Origin: Actinomycetes bacterium
GTDB taxonomy: Bacteria; Actinomycetota; Acidimicrobiia; Acidimicrobiales; Palsa-688
Length of the DNA: 32,758 bases
Reading direction: 5' to 3'
Assembly (NCBI GenBank): GCA_021827225.1
Contig: JAKAXG010000003.1
Location: 1-32,758, forward strand
Within the stretch, counting starts at the first letter, position 1. Every line of letters begins with the position of its first letter. Shown here piece by piece: positions 22,507 through 31,039 of this stretch. Made by a program: the position numbers and the translations under genes. The notes beneath the pieces are model-generated. The model searched no databases and was not told the origin of the DNA. It saw only the letters and a program-made list of their open reading frames with translations.

Positions 22507-23231
22507 AGGCCTTCCGGGCCCAGGCCAGCGCCGAGCTGCGGATGACAGCAAGGCGGGGCGACTCGGTGCTGTTGAACCTGGCCATCCCGGTGGGACTGCT
22601 GGTGTTCTTCTCGCTCGTCGACGTGCTGCCCAAGCCGGACGGGGTCCGCCACCCGGTGCAGTTCCTGACCCCGGGGCTGCTGGCCCTGGCGGTGATGTCC
22701 ACCGCCATGGTGAGCATGGGGATCGCGACCGGCTTCGAGCGCCAGTACGGCGTGCTCAAGCGCCTGGGATCCACCCCGCTGGGGCGGGGGAGGCTGCTCG
22801 GGGCCAAGATCACCAGCATCGCGGTGATCGAGCTGGTGCAGGTCGGGGTGCTGGTGGCCATCGGCCTGGCCCTGGGCTGGAACCCGGGCGGCCCCGTCGG
22901 GCTGGCCGTGCCGGCGATCCTGCTGGCCACCGCGGCGTTCTCCGGCCTGGGCCTGTTGATGGCCGGCTCGCTGAGGGCCGAGGTCACCCTGGCCGCCGCC
23001 AACGGGCTGTACCTGCTGCTGCTGCTGCTCGGCGGGATGGTCTTCCCTTTGTCCAGACTTCCTTCCGGACTGCGCTACCTGGCCGAGGCACTGCCCGCCG
23101 GCGCCCTCTCCGACGCCCTGCACGGCTCGCTGACCGCCGGGGCGTCGGTCCCGGTGCGGGCGTGGATCGTGCTGGCGGTCTGGGCCGTCGCCGCCCCGGT
23201 GGTGGCGGCCCGGCTGTTCCGCTGGGAGTGA
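22503..23231 (+). CDS. ABC transporter permease (ABC-2 type, DrrB-like)
   Basis: The 242-residue integral membrane protein has about six hydrophobic segments and the family's ATGFERQYGVLKRLGSTPLG cytoplasmic coupling region, then GGMVFPLSRLPSGLRYLAEA before the last segments. It pairs with the ATPase encoded immediately upstream. The start is GTG 22503. Its gene converges with ctaB, leaving 24 bp between the stops with no clear hairpin. Confidence 0.88.
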   Translation: MKAFRAQASAELRMTARRGDSVLLNLAIPVGLLVFFSLVDVLPKPDGVRHPVQFLTPGLLALAVMSTAMVSMGIATGFERQYGVLKRLGSTPLGRGRLLGAKITSIAVIELVQVGVLVAIGLALGWNPGGPVGLAVPAILLATAAFSGLGLLMAGSLRAEVTLAAANGLYLLLLLLGGMVFPLSRLPSGLRYLAEALPAGALSDALHGSLTAGASVPVRAWIVLAVWAVAAPVVAARLFRWE

Positions 23232-23255
23232 CCGCCGGATGCTGGCGGGGGTCGC

Positions 23256-24158
23256 CTAGTGGAAGATCAGTTGGTCGACGCCCATGGCCGCGAACAGCAG
23301 CGTCACGTAGGTGATGGAGTAGTGGAACAACTTCATCGCCTGCGCCTCCGACGGTGAACGCCACAGCCGGTAGGCCAGCACGCAGAACGCCCCGCCCAGC
23401 ACGGCGGCCGCCACCCAGTAGAGGGGGCCCATGCCAGCCGTCCAGCCGAACAGCAGCGACACCGCGGCGACCAGCACCGTGTAGAGCAGGATCTGCTGCG
23501 AGGTCTTTTTGAACGTGGCCACCACCGGCATCATCGGCACGTCCACCGACCGGTAGTCGTCGCGGTAGCGGATGGCCAGAGCCCAGAAGTGCGGCGGCGT
23601 CCACAGGAACATGAGGGCGAACAGCACCACCGGCGCCCAGCCGACGCTGTTGCGGACCGCCGCCCAGCCGACCAGGACGGGCACGGCGCCGGCGGCCCCG
23701 CCGATCACGATGTTCTGCCGGGAGGTGCGCTTCAGCCACAGGGTGTAGACGAACACGTAGAACAGCGTGGCGCTCACCGCCAGGACGGCCGACAACGGGT
23801 TGACGGTCAGCCACAGCTCGGCGAAGGCCAGGACCTCGAGGGAGACGGCGAACACCAGGGCCTGCACCGGGGTGACCACCCCGGTGACCAGCGGCCGGTT
23901 CCGGGTGCGGCGCATGACCGAATCGATGTCGCGGTCGACGACCATGTTGATGGCGTTGGCCCCGCCGGCGGCCAGGGTGCCGCCCAGCAGGGTGGCGGCC
24001 ATCAGCGTCCACGCCGGCAGGCCCCGGCGGGCCACGACCATGGTCGGCAGCGTGGTAACGAGGAGCAACTCGATGATTCTGGGCTTGGTGAGGGCCACGA
24101 AGCCCGAGATTCGGCGTGTCGCAGACACCTCGCTTTCCACCGACGTGACTGCAGACAT
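23256..24158 (-). CDS. ctaB: Protoheme IX farnesyltransferase (heme O synthase)
   Basis: CtaB (CyoE) attaches a farnesyl group to heme b, giving heme O. The 300-residue length and about eight membrane segments fit. The prenyltransferase motif [20 protein letters not shown] supplies the Asp-rich site, a second acidic motif is [14 protein letters not shown], and [15 protein letters not shown] is the usual first helix. The start is ATG 24158. It is transcribed divergently from ctaA, its pathway partner, across 111 bp. Confidence 0.95.
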   Translation of the reverse strand: MSAVTSVESEVSATRRISGFVALTKPRIIELLLVTTLPTMVVARRGLPAWTLMAATLLGGTLAAGGANAINMVVDRDIDSVMRRTRNRPLVTGVVTPVQALVFAVSLEVLAFAELWLTVNPLSAVLAVSATLFYVFVYTLWLKRTSRQNIVIGGAAGAVPVLVGWAAVRNSVGWAPVVLFALMFLWTPPHFWALAIRYRDDYRSVDVPMMPVVATFKKTSQQILLYTVLVAAVSLLFGWTAGMGPLYWVAAAVLGGAFCVLAYRLWRSPSEAQAMKLFHYSITYVTLLFAAMGVDQLIFH

Positions 24159-24166
24159 CGCAGCCC

Positions 24167-24172
24167 ACCTTA
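24167..24172 (-). promoter_or_regulatory. TANNNT -10-like hexamer 8 nt before ctaB ATG
   Basis: Minus-strand TAAGGT, 8 nt, ATG 24158. The overlapping AAGGTGG could alternatively be a ribosome binding site, so this one is ambiguous. Confidence 0.35.
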
Positions 24173-24255
24173 CGGCAGGAGGCGGTTTCCCAACAAAGCG
24201 GCAGTCGCGCCGCCCTCCCCGGTCGGGCGGGGTGCCATCCGACCAGGTGGACCCC

Positions 24256-24261
24256 TACCAT
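24256..24261 (+). promoter_or_regulatory. TANNNT -10-like hexamer 8 nt before ctaA ATG
   Basis: TACCAT, then GGGGGGCG and ATG 24270; same spacing as on the ctaB side of this divergent promoter region. Confidence 0.4.
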
Positions 24262-24269
24262 GGGGGGCG

Positions 24270-25322
24270 ATGGCCGCTCCCCCCGCCGCCCAGCCGCGCC
24301 GTGGCGGCGTCGTCGCCGCCGGGGAGCCGGCGACCGCCGGCCCCGCCGTCCCGACCGCCGGCCCCGCCGTCCCGACCGCCCCAGCGGCTCCCGGCCGGCG
24401 GATCGGTCAGCGCATAGGCCAGCGGATCCCGACGGTCTCCCCCGACGGCTTCCGGCGACTGGCCCTGGCCGGGGTCTGGGTGCTGGCCCTCACCATCGTC
24501 TCGGGGGCGGCGGTTCGTCTCACCGGGTCGGGCCTGGGCTGCGACACCTGGCCGTCGTGCACCCACACCAGCGTGGTCGCCCCGCTGCAGCTCCACGCCT
24601 GGATCGAGTTCGGCAACCGGCTGATCAACGCCGCGGTGACCGTCGCCGCCCTCGGGACCGTCCTCGTCGCCCTCCGGCGCCGCCCCCGCCGGCGCGACCT
24701 GACCCTGCTGTCCGCCGGCATGGTGGTCGGGCTGCTGGTCGAGGTGGTGATGGGCGGGCTGGTCGTGTACTCGGACCTGAACCCGGTGCTGGTGAGCATC
24801 CACTTCCTGCTCGGCCTGGCGTTCCTGGCCCTCGCCGTGGTCCTCCACCACCGGGCCGGCCGTCCGGACGGGGCACCCGCCCCCCGGCCCATGGTCCGCC
24901 CGGCGCAGGTGTGGCTGGCCCGGCTGATGCTGGCGGGCCTGGTCGTGGTGGTGACCCTGGGCACGGTGGTGACCTCGACCGGGCCGCACGGCGGCAGCCC
25001 GAAGGCCCCCCGCTTCCACTTCTCGCTGCACTCCGTCGCCCAGCTGCACGGCACCTCGGTGGAGACGTTCCTGGCCGTCACCCTCGTCATGCTGTGGTCG
25101 CTGGCCCATTTCGGCGCGCCCCGGCCGGTCATCCGGCGGGCCCAGATCATGCTGGTGACCCTGGCCGCCCAGGCCGCCGTCGGCTACGCCCAGTACTTCA
25201 GCGGCGACCCGGTGGCGGTCGTGGCGGTGCACGTGGCCGGGGCCAGCATCGCGGTGATCGCCACCCTGCGCTTCTACCTCGGCCTGTGGGACTACAGCCC
25301 GGTCCCGGAGCCGGCATGGTGA
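24270..25322 (+). CDS. ctaA: Heme A synthase (CtaA/COX15 family)
   Basis: CtaA oxidises the heme O C8 methyl to a formyl group, giving heme A for aa3-type oxidases. The 350-residue product has eight hydrophobic segments with heme-ligand-type histidines ([43 protein letters not shown]) and an extracytoplasmic Cys pair in LGCDTWPSC. The first 50 residues are a Pro/Ala-rich extension with a duplicated TAGPAVP and a repeated RIGQ unit. The ATG at 24270 is preferred; the ORF stays open upstream through the ctaB promoter. Its end overlaps clpS. Confidence 0.93.
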   Translation: MAAPPAAQPRRGGVVAAGEPATAGPAVPTAGPAVPTAPAAPGRRIGQRIGQRIPTVSPDGFRRLALAGVWVLALTIVSGAAVRLTGSGLGCDTWPSCTHTSVVAPLQLHAWIEFGNRLINAAVTVAALGTVLVALRRRPRRRDLTLLSAGMVVGLLVEVVMGGLVVYSDLNPVLVSIHFLLGLAFLALAVVLHHRAGRPDGAPAPRPMVRPAQVWLARLMLAGLVVVVTLGTVVTSTGPHGGSPKAPRFHFSLHSVAQLHGTSVETFLAVTLVMLWSLAHFGAPRPVIRRAQIMLVTLAAQAAVGYAQYFSGDPVAVVAVHVAGASIAVIATLRFYLGLWDYSPVPEPAW

Positions 25323-25657
25323 CCGAGCTGGCCGCCGCCGCGGCTGCGGCACCGACCGCAGCGGCGGCATCGACCGCCCCGGCCGAGATCGAGCTGCCCG
25401 AGACCGCCGAGAAGACCGACGTCGACCGTCCGTGGAAGGTGATCGTGTGGAACGACCCGATCAACTTGATGTCCTACGTCACGTTCGTGTTCCAGAAGCT
25501 GTTCGGCTACAGCCGGGAGAAGGCGAACCAGCTGATGCTCGACGTCCACCTGAAGGGCAAGGCGGTGGTGTCGCACGGACCCCGGGAGAAGGCCGAGCTG
25601 GACGTGTTCCGCCTGCACGAGCACGGCCTCTGGGCGACCATGGAGCACGACAGCTGA
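25316..25657 (+). CDS. clpS: ATP-dependent Clp protease adaptor ClpS
   Basis: ClpS delivers N-degron substrates to ClpA/ClpC-ClpP. The conserved core starts at [20 protein letters not shown] and includes the N-degron pocket residues in NDPIN and the [17 protein letters not shown] segment. The 113-residue length includes an Ala-rich 40-residue N-terminal arm. ATG 25316 (followed by GTG) overlaps the ctaA stop by 7 bp. The next gene is DUF2017, its usual actinobacterial neighbour. Confidence 0.95.
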   Translation: MVTELAAAAAAAPTAAAASTAPAEIELPETAEKTDVDRPWKVIVWNDPINLMSYVTFVFQKLFGYSREKANQLMLDVHLKGKAVVSHGPREKAELDVFRLHEHGLWATMEHDS

Positions 25658-25662
25658 GCCCG

Positions 25663-26130
25663 TTGTTCCGCCGCCGGATGATCCGATGGGATCCCCGGGC
25701 GGGCGTGTACCGGGTGGAACTCGACGAGGGCTTCCGCAAGGTCCTGCGGGAGCTGATGGAGCAGTTCATCGAGCTCATGGAGGACCCCGAGGCCCCGGTG
25801 CTGCACCGGCTGTTCCCTCCCGCCTACAGCGACCCGGCCGACCTGGCGCTGCAGGAGGAGTACCGCCGGCTGATGCAGGAGGACCTGGTCGAACGGCGCC
25901 GGGAGGAGTGCCGGGCGGTCCTGGAGAGCGCGGAGGCCACCGAGCTCACCGAGGAGCAGCTGCTGGCCTGGTCGCGGGCCATCAACAGCATCCGGCTGGC
26001 CCTCGGCACCTACCTGGACGTGAGCGAGGACGACCCGCCCCGGGTCCCCGAGACGACCGAGGAGTCGGCCTACCAGTGGCTCAGCTTCATGCTGGAGGAG
26101 ACGATAGAGGCGATGTCCCGGCAGACTTGA
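25663..26130 (+). CDS. DUF2017 family protein
   Basis: The 155-residue acidic helical protein (ELMEQFIELMEDPEAP, then RLFPPAYSDPADLALQEEYR and INSIRLALGTYLDVSED) matches DUF2017, a family of unknown function almost always next to clpS in actinobacteria. The start is unclear. TTG 25663 gives the family-like MFRRR opening and is used here. CTG 25654 forms a CTGA overlap with the clpS stop and has GGAG 8 nt upstream. ATG 25678 removes five residues. A role in Clp-dependent proteolysis is inferred from context only. Confidence 0.85.
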   Translation: MFRRRMIRWDPRAGVYRVELDEGFRKVLRELMEQFIELMEDPEAPVLHRLFPPAYSDPADLALQEEYRRLMQEDLVERRREECRAVLESAEATELTEEQLLAWSRAINSIRLALGTYLDVSEDDPPRVPETTEESAYQWLSFMLEETIEAMSRQT

Positions 26131-26134
26131 GGGC

Positions 26135-26545
26135 ATGGATCCGAGTGAAGCGCTGGAGTTCCTGCGCGCCAACCACCGGTCGGTGCTGATAGTGCAGCGG
26201 TCCGGCGGGGACGTGGCCCCCTCCCCCGTCGTGCACGGGGTGGACGACGCCGGCCGGGTGGTGATCTCCAGCCGGGAGACCGCCTACAAGGTCCGCAACC
26301 TGCGCCGGGATCCGCGGGCCACGCTGTGCGCCTTCACCGACCGGTTCTTCGGCCGGTGGGTGACCGTGACCGGCCCGGCCGAGATCATCTCCCTCCCCGA
26401 CGCCATGCAACCGCTGGTGGACCTGTACCGCCAGGTCGCCGGGGAGCATCCCGACTGGGACGAGTACCGGGAGGCGATGGTGAAGGAGCGCAGGGTGATC
26501 ATCGCCATCCGCCCCGAGGCCGCCGGCCCCGACGTGCAGGGCTGA
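26135..26545 (+). CDS. PPOX-class split-barrel flavoprotein, probable F420-dependent oxidoreductase
   Basis: The 136-residue protein has the compact split-barrel pattern of the pyridoxamine 5'-phosphate oxidase-like superfamily: RSVLIVQRSGGDVAPSPVVH, ISSRETAYKVRNLRRDPRAT, FGRWVTVTGPAEII and a VKERRVIIAIRPE end. The K-x-R-N-L-R-R-D-P-R segment is typical of actinobacterial F420-binding members. The cofactor and substrate cannot be fixed from sequence by eye. The start is ATG 26135, 4 bp after the DUF2017 stop. Confidence 0.85.
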   Translation: MDPSEALEFLRANHRSVLIVQRSGGDVAPSPVVHGVDDAGRVVISSRETAYKVRNLRRDPRATLCAFTDRFFGRWVTVTGPAEIISLPDAMQPLVDLYRQVAGEHPDWDEYREAMVKERRVIIAIRPEAAGPDVQG

Positions 26546-26548
26546 CCG

Positions 26549-27442
26549 GTGGGCGGCACAGCCGGTGACAACGCCGGCCCGGCGCGCATCCGGGTGCAGG
26601 TGGCCGAGCAGGTGGAGCTGTCGGCCATCCCGGCCGGCCTGGACGGGCCGCTGACCCCGGTGCTGCTGGTGCACGGCCTGGCCTCCAACGCCCGCCTGTG
26701 GGACGGGGTGGCGGGGGCGCTGGCGGCCGCCGGTCACCCGGTGGTGGCGGTCGACCAGCGGGGTCACGGGCACTCGTCCAAGCCGGACGACGGCTACGAC
26801 TTCGACACCATCACCGGTGATCTGGCGGCGCTCATCGCCGAGCTGGGATGGGCGGGCCGCCCGCCGATGGTGGCCGGTCAGAGCTGGGGCGGCAACGTGG
26901 TGCTCGACCTGGCCGCTCACCGGCCGGGGCTGGCCAGTGGCATCACGCTGGTGGACGGGGGCACCATCGAGCTGGCCGCCCGCTTCGCCGACTGGCCGAC
27001 GGCGGAGTCGGCGCTGGCGCCGCCGGCCCTGGCGGGCACCCCCTACCCGGAGTTCGAGGCGATGCTGCGCAGCTACCACCCGGACTGGCCCGACAGCGGG
27101 ATAGCCGGCAGCCTGGCCAACATGGAGGTGCTCGAGGACGGCACCATCCGGCCGTGGCTGTCCCGGGAGAACCACATGCGCATCCTGCGCCACCTGTGGG
27201 AGCACCGGCCCCGGCAGCTGTACCCGAAGGTCGGGGTGCCGGTGCTGATCCTCATGGCCGACGTCAGGTCCAACCCCCGGTGGATGGCCGGCAAGCGGGA
27301 GGAGGTGGCCGCCGCCCAGGCCGGTCTGGCGATGTCGGACGTGCGGTGGATCGAGGGGGACCACGACCTGCACGCCCAGTACCCGGAGACGGTGGCCGGG
27401 CTCATCCACCAAGCGATCGAAGGGAACCTTCAGCCGGCATGA
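26549..27442 (+). CDS. Alpha/beta-fold hydrolase
   Basis: The 297-residue protein has the complete alpha/beta hydrolase layout: oxyanion loop LLVHGLASNARLWDG, DQRGHGHSSKP, nucleophile Ser112 in AGQSWGGN, an Asp-bearing ILMADVRS strand and the His-bearing EGDHDLHAQYPETVAG. A cap segment covers residues about 140-210. Substrate unknown. GTG 26549 lies 3 bp after the PPOX stop, and its end overlaps the next gene as ATGA (27439-27442). Confidence 0.9.
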   Translation: MGGTAGDNAGPARIRVQVAEQVELSAIPAGLDGPLTPVLLVHGLASNARLWDGVAGALAAAGHPVVAVDQRGHGHSSKPDDGYDFDTITGDLAALIAELGWAGRPPMVAGQSWGGNVVLDLAAHRPGLASGITLVDGGTIELAARFADWPTAESALAPPALAGTPYPEFEAMLRSYHPDWPDSGIAGSLANMEVLEDGTIRPWLSRENHMRILRHLWEHRPRQLYPKVGVPVLILMADVRSNPRWMAGKREEVAAAQAGLAMSDVRWIEGDHDLHAQYPETVAGLIHQAIEGNLQPA

Positions 27443-28701
27443 CCCGACTTCTCGCCGTTCTCGGCTCGGGGGAGACCGCCCCCACGATGATCAAGCCGCA
27501 CCGCCAGATCTTCGAGCGGCTGGGCCCCGAACCGGGCCCGGCGGTGCTGCTCGACACCCCGTACGGGTTCCAGGCGAACGCCGACGACATCTCGGCCCGG
27601 GCCGTCGAGTACTTCGCGGCCAGCGTCGGGCAGCCGGTGGAGGTGGCCGAGCTGCGGGACCGGGGCGCCGACCCGGTCCGCCGGCAGGAGGCCCTGGCCA
27701 AGGTGGCGGCCGCCCGCTGGGTGTTCGCCGGACCCGGAAGCCCCTCCTACGCCCTGCGCCAGTGGGACGGCGGCGAGATCCCCGACCTGCTGGCCGACAA
27801 GCTGGACCACGGCGGGTGCGTGCTGTTCTCCAGCGCCGCCGCGCTCACCCTCGGCCGCTACACCGTGCCGGTGTACGAGATCTACAAGGTGGGCGTCGAT
27901 CCGGAGTGGCTGGAGGGGCTGAACCTGGTGAAGTTCCTCGGGCCGGAGGTGGCGGTGATACCGCACTTCGACAACGCCGAGGGAGGCAACCACGACACCC
28001 GCTTCTGTTATCTGGGCGAGCGCCGCCTGGAGCTGCTGGAGTCCCAGATGGGCCCGGACGGCTGGGTGCTGGGCATAGACGAGCACACCGCAGCGGTGTT
28101 CGACCTGGACGACGCCACGGTGTCGGTGCTGGGCAACGGGGTGGTGACGGTACGCCGGGGCGGGCGGTCGACCACGGTGAAGAGCGGGGAGACGCTGCCC
28201 ATCCGGGCGCTGGTGGAGCTGGCTTTCTCGGACAAAGGGACGGCCGTGGCGGCGCCGCCCCCCGCCTCCCCCTCCCCCGCTCCAGCCGCCGGGTCAACTC
28301 CGCCCGGCGCGCCTACCGCCTTCCACGCCGAGATCCGCCGGCTGGAGACCGAGTTCGACGCCGCCATCTCCGGGCGCGACGTCGACGGGGCGGTGCGCGC
28401 CCTGCTCGAGCTGGACGACACGGTGGTGGCGTGGGCGGGCGACACCACCCAGACCGACGCCCCCGACCGGGCCCGGGCGGCGATGCGGCGGATGGTGGCC
28501 CGCCTCGGGGAGCTGGCCAAGACGGGGGCGAGGGACCCGCGCCTGGTGGTCGGCGGCTTCGTCGACGCGCTCCTGGCCGAGCGGGCCGAGGCCCGGGCGT
28601 CCCGGCGCTTCGCCGACGCCGACCGGGTGCGCGACGCGCTGATCGCCAACGGCATCGAGGTGCGCGACACCCCCGACGGCACCGTCTGGGAGATCCGGTA
28701 G
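27439..28701 (+). CDS. Peptidase S51/cyanophycinase-like domain fused to a CysS C-terminal-like domain
   Basis: The 420-residue protein has two domains. Residues 1-265 resemble class-I glutamine-amidotransferase-like/peptidase S51 proteins: LGSGETAPTM, VFAGPGSPSYAL, a nucleophile-elbow region LFSSAAALTLGR (Ser131/Ser132), IPHFDNAEGGNHDTRF and LGIDEHTAAV. A Pro/Ala linker follows (270-295). Residues about 296-420 end with ARASRRFADADRVRDALIAN, then GIEVRDTPDGTVWEIR, which matches the end of cysteinyl-tRNA synthetases. There is no tRNA-synthetase catalytic core. Function is unknown. ATG 27439 overlaps the hydrolase stop as ATGA. It is the last gene of the ctaA-clpS operon. Confidence 0.8.
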   Translation: MTRLLAVLGSGETAPTMIKPHRQIFERLGPEPGPAVLLDTPYGFQANADDISARAVEYFAASVGQPVEVAELRDRGADPVRRQEALAKVAAARWVFAGPGSPSYALRQWDGGEIPDLLADKLDHGGCVLFSSAAALTLGRYTVPVYEIYKVGVDPEWLEGLNLVKFLGPEVAVIPHFDNAEGGNHDTRFCYLGERRLELLESQMGPDGWVLGIDEHTAAVFDLDDATVSVLGNGVVTVRRGGRSTTVKSGETLPIRALVELAFSDKGTAVAAPPPASPSPAPAAGSTPPGAPTAFHAEIRRLETEFDAAISGRDVDGAVRALLELDDTVVAWAGDTTQTDAPDRARAAMRRMVARLGELAKTGARDPRLVVGGFVDALLAERAEARASRRFADADRVRDALIANGIEVRDTPDGTVWEIR

Positions 28702-28734
28702 ACCCGGGCTGCCTTCGCTGCTCCCTCCGGCGGT

Positions 28735-30318
28735 CTAACAGGTGGTGGCCGCCGGGGTGGCCGTCGGCCGGCATTCGGCGAAGCTGGACTTCACCCAGTT
28801 GGGCAGGGTCGGGGACGTGAAGTACGGCGGCTGGAGGTATCTCAGCCGCCTGTCCCAGATGTAGTTCTTCTGGTAGCCGTTCCCGTTGGTGGTGCCCACC
28901 GGGCCGCGGAACTCCTGGGCCAGGCTGCCGTCGATGGTCAGCTGGCCGAGCGAGCGGTAGCTGGACCAGTTGGGCAGGTATATGGAGTGGTCGAGAGCGA
29001 CCATGGCGGCGTCGACGGTGAGCCCGCCGCGGATGGCGTCGAGCAGGATGCTGTTGGTCGCGGACAGGCCGATGATGTCGGACCCGTTCGGGTTGGCGTC
29101 GGTGAGGTTGCCGGCGACGGTGATGTCGTTCTGCGATCCCACCGTCACCTGGCCGTGCACCACCCCGCTCACCGAGACGTCGGCGTAGCAGCTGGACCTG
29201 GCGCACCCGGAGGGGTTGGCGTCATAGAGCAGACCGTTGGGTGGCAGGGCGATGCCCGATCCCCGGCAGGTCACCGCCGAGGTGGGGGCGGTGGCGGTGG
29301 ATCCGCCGGGGACGGTGACGTTCATGGTGCCGTTCGAGTTGAACTGCACGGCGATCGGCCCGGTGTAGGAGCAGCCGCCCCCGTCGTTGCCGGCCGGGAG
29401 ATCGCTCTGCATGTCGGTGTTCGTGGCGGGGAACGGGCTGAAACCGCCTCCGGCCGGCTGGGGCCCGGTTCCTCCGAAGGTCGGCGCGTTGGAGCAGCGG
29501 GAGTCCCTGAACGCCCGGCCGGCACCGCCGTACCTGGTGGCGCCGGCCACGTCCAGGCCGGCGCTCTGGTTGTAGGCGGTGGTGACGCCCTGCGGGAAGG
29601 ACGGGCTGCCGCATATGTGGATCTCGTCGTTGGAGAACACAGGGCCGTTCAGGACGTCATTGCCGGCGAAGTAGATGAAGTCGGGGGCGCAGCTGGGGTC
29701 CGGGCCGTACCCCCGGTTGGTGTAGGTGTTCCACTGCCAGGCGCGAAAGACGCACTCCTTGCTGTAGTTGGCGCCGTCCACGGTGGCGATGGCCGGATCC
29801 ACTATCTCGTAGTCGGTGTAGTAGAGGAAGCTGGTGAAGCCGGACAGCCGGATGCCGACGTCGATGGTCCGGATCGACGGGTTGGTGGCGGTCGACGGGT
29901 CCTGGCCGGCCGCCCCCGACACGACCACGTGGACCACACCGGTGCGCCCGGTGCTGGTGTTGTCGACCGCGTAGCGGAACCACTCGTCGACGTTGGTGCC
30001 CGGCACCGGTGTCCAACCGCTGAAGGCGGGGTTCTGGGCGTCGCTGGTGTAGAGGTAGTAGGAGGAGTTGTTGTCCAGCCGGTTGATGTAGTCCTCCACA
30101 CCGGCGTCGGCCGCCTGCAGCGCGGCCTGGTAGTCCTGGGCGTGGCGGGCGAGGGGCAGCGACTGGACGCCCTGGTCGAACACGACGGTGAGCAGGGTCA
30201 TCACGACCACCAGCACGAGCACGGTTATGACCATGGCCATGCCGGCCTCATCCGACGATGCGGAGCGGCCTCTCATCCGGACGGCGGTCGCGAACCGGCC
30301 CGGGCACCCGTCAGGCAT
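28735..30318 (-). CDS. PilX-like type IV pilus accessory protein
   Basis: The 527-residue protein starts with a pilin-type N-terminus: a short basic leader, Gly26, then MAMVITVLVLVVVMTLLTVV. It lacks the Glu at position +5 of the presumed mature form, as do PilX-type proteins. A helix with AQDYQAALQAADAGVEDYINRL follows, then a long Ser/Thr/Gly/Asn-rich, Cys-containing extracellular part and a last residue of Cys. It is probably exported through the pilin pathway. ATG 30318 overlaps the upstream stop by 8 bp; ATG 30276 is an alternative. It converges with the S51-CysS gene. Confidence 0.8.
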   Translation of the reverse strand: MPDGCPGRFATAVRMRGRSASSDEAGMAMVITVLVLVVVMTLLTVVFDQGVQSLPLARHAQDYQAALQAADAGVEDYINRLDNNSSYYLYTSDAQNPAFSGWTPVPGTNVDEWFRYAVDNTSTGRTGVVHVVVSGAAGQDPSTATNPSIRTIDVGIRLSGFTSFLYYTDYEIVDPAIATVDGANYSKECVFRAWQWNTYTNRGYGPDPSCAPDFIYFAGNDVLNGPVFSNDEIHICGSPSFPQGVTTAYNQSAGLDVAGATRYGGAGRAFRDSRCSNAPTFGGTGPQPAGGGFSPFPATNTDMQSDLPAGNDGGGCSYTGPIAVQFNSNGTMNVTVPGGSTATAPTSAVTCRGSGIALPPNGLLYDANPSGCARSSCYADVSVSGVVHGQVTVGSQNDITVAGNLTDANPNGSDIIGLSATNSILLDAIRGGLTVDAAMVALDHSIYLPNWSSYRSLGQLTIDGSLAQEFRGPVGTTNGNGYQKNYIWDRRLRYLQPPYFTSPTLPNWVKSSFAECRPTATPAATTC

Positions 30319-31039
30319 TGGCGTAGTCCACGTTCGGCAGGCTCACGTCCAGAGCGATCTCGGATTGCGAGGAGGTGGTGGGCCGCCCCGGGTCTTCGGT
30401 CGTGATGGTCATGTGGATGCTGTCGATCCGGGCGAACTGACTGCTGGCGACGGCCGGCGGGGACTGAGAGGTGTCCAGCACGAGGCAGGTGCCGCTGGAG
30501 GAGGCGAGATAGGAGTAGTACTGGAATATCCCCGGCGATCCGGTCGAGCAGTCGGTGCTCGGAGTGGGGACCGGGACGACCAACCCGGATCCGAGTACGA
30601 CCCGCTGGGACGACCCGGTGTAGCTGGGCAGGCCTCCGACGAGCGTCGGCTGGACCATGTCCTCGACCATCTCCATGGTCGAGCACCCTGCGCACGCGGG
30701 GACGGCGTGTATGTCGAGTTGCGTGGGACCGTTGGAGTTTCCCAGGGCCGAGTAGAACTTCAGTTCGGTCGCGGTGGCAATCACGAACGGGGAGGACATC
30801 CCGCTCGGGGTGGCGGCGGCGTGGACCTGCCGGCTGAGGGAGTAGGTGATCAGCTGCGCCTGCTGGTTGGCGGCGTGGCGGCTACTCACCGTGACCTCGT
30901 CGTTCTGCAGGGAGATCAACACGCTGAACACGATCGCCAGCGCGACGGACAGAATCATCATGGCGACCATGATCTCGAGCAGGGTCATCCCGCTCTCGGC
31001 CCGGGCGGCCCCCCGACGGAGGAGGGGACGGCGGCTCAT
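30311..31039 (-). CDS. Type IV prepilin-like protein (minor pilin)
   Basis: The 242-residue protein has a textbook class-III signal: basic leader MSRRPLLRRGAARAESG, cleavage after Gly17, then MTLLEIMVAMMILSVALAIV with Glu at +5. The rest is a Ser/Thr-rich globular part with two close cysteine pairs (ACAGCS; later STDCS). The start ATG 31039 overlaps the stop of the gene before it (ATGA). It would be processed by a PilD-type peptidase not present in the window. Confidence 0.88.
   Translation of the reverse strand: MSRRPLLRRGAARAESGMTLLEIMVAMMILSVALAIVFSVLISLQNDEVTVSSRHAANQQAQLITYSLSRQVHAAATPSGMSSPFVIATATELKFYSALGNSNGPTQLDIHAVPACAGCSTMEMVEDMVQPTLVGGLPSYTGSSQRVVLGSGLVVPVPTPSTDCSTGSPGIFQYYSYLASSSGTCLVLDTSQSPPAVASSQFARIDSIHMTITTEDPGRPTTSSQSEIALDVSLPNVDYANA

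Noticed and set aside
26087..27412. 441-codon minus-strand ORF
   Set aside because: Antisense of the PPOX and alpha/beta hydrolase genes, His/Gly/Val-rich with no domain.
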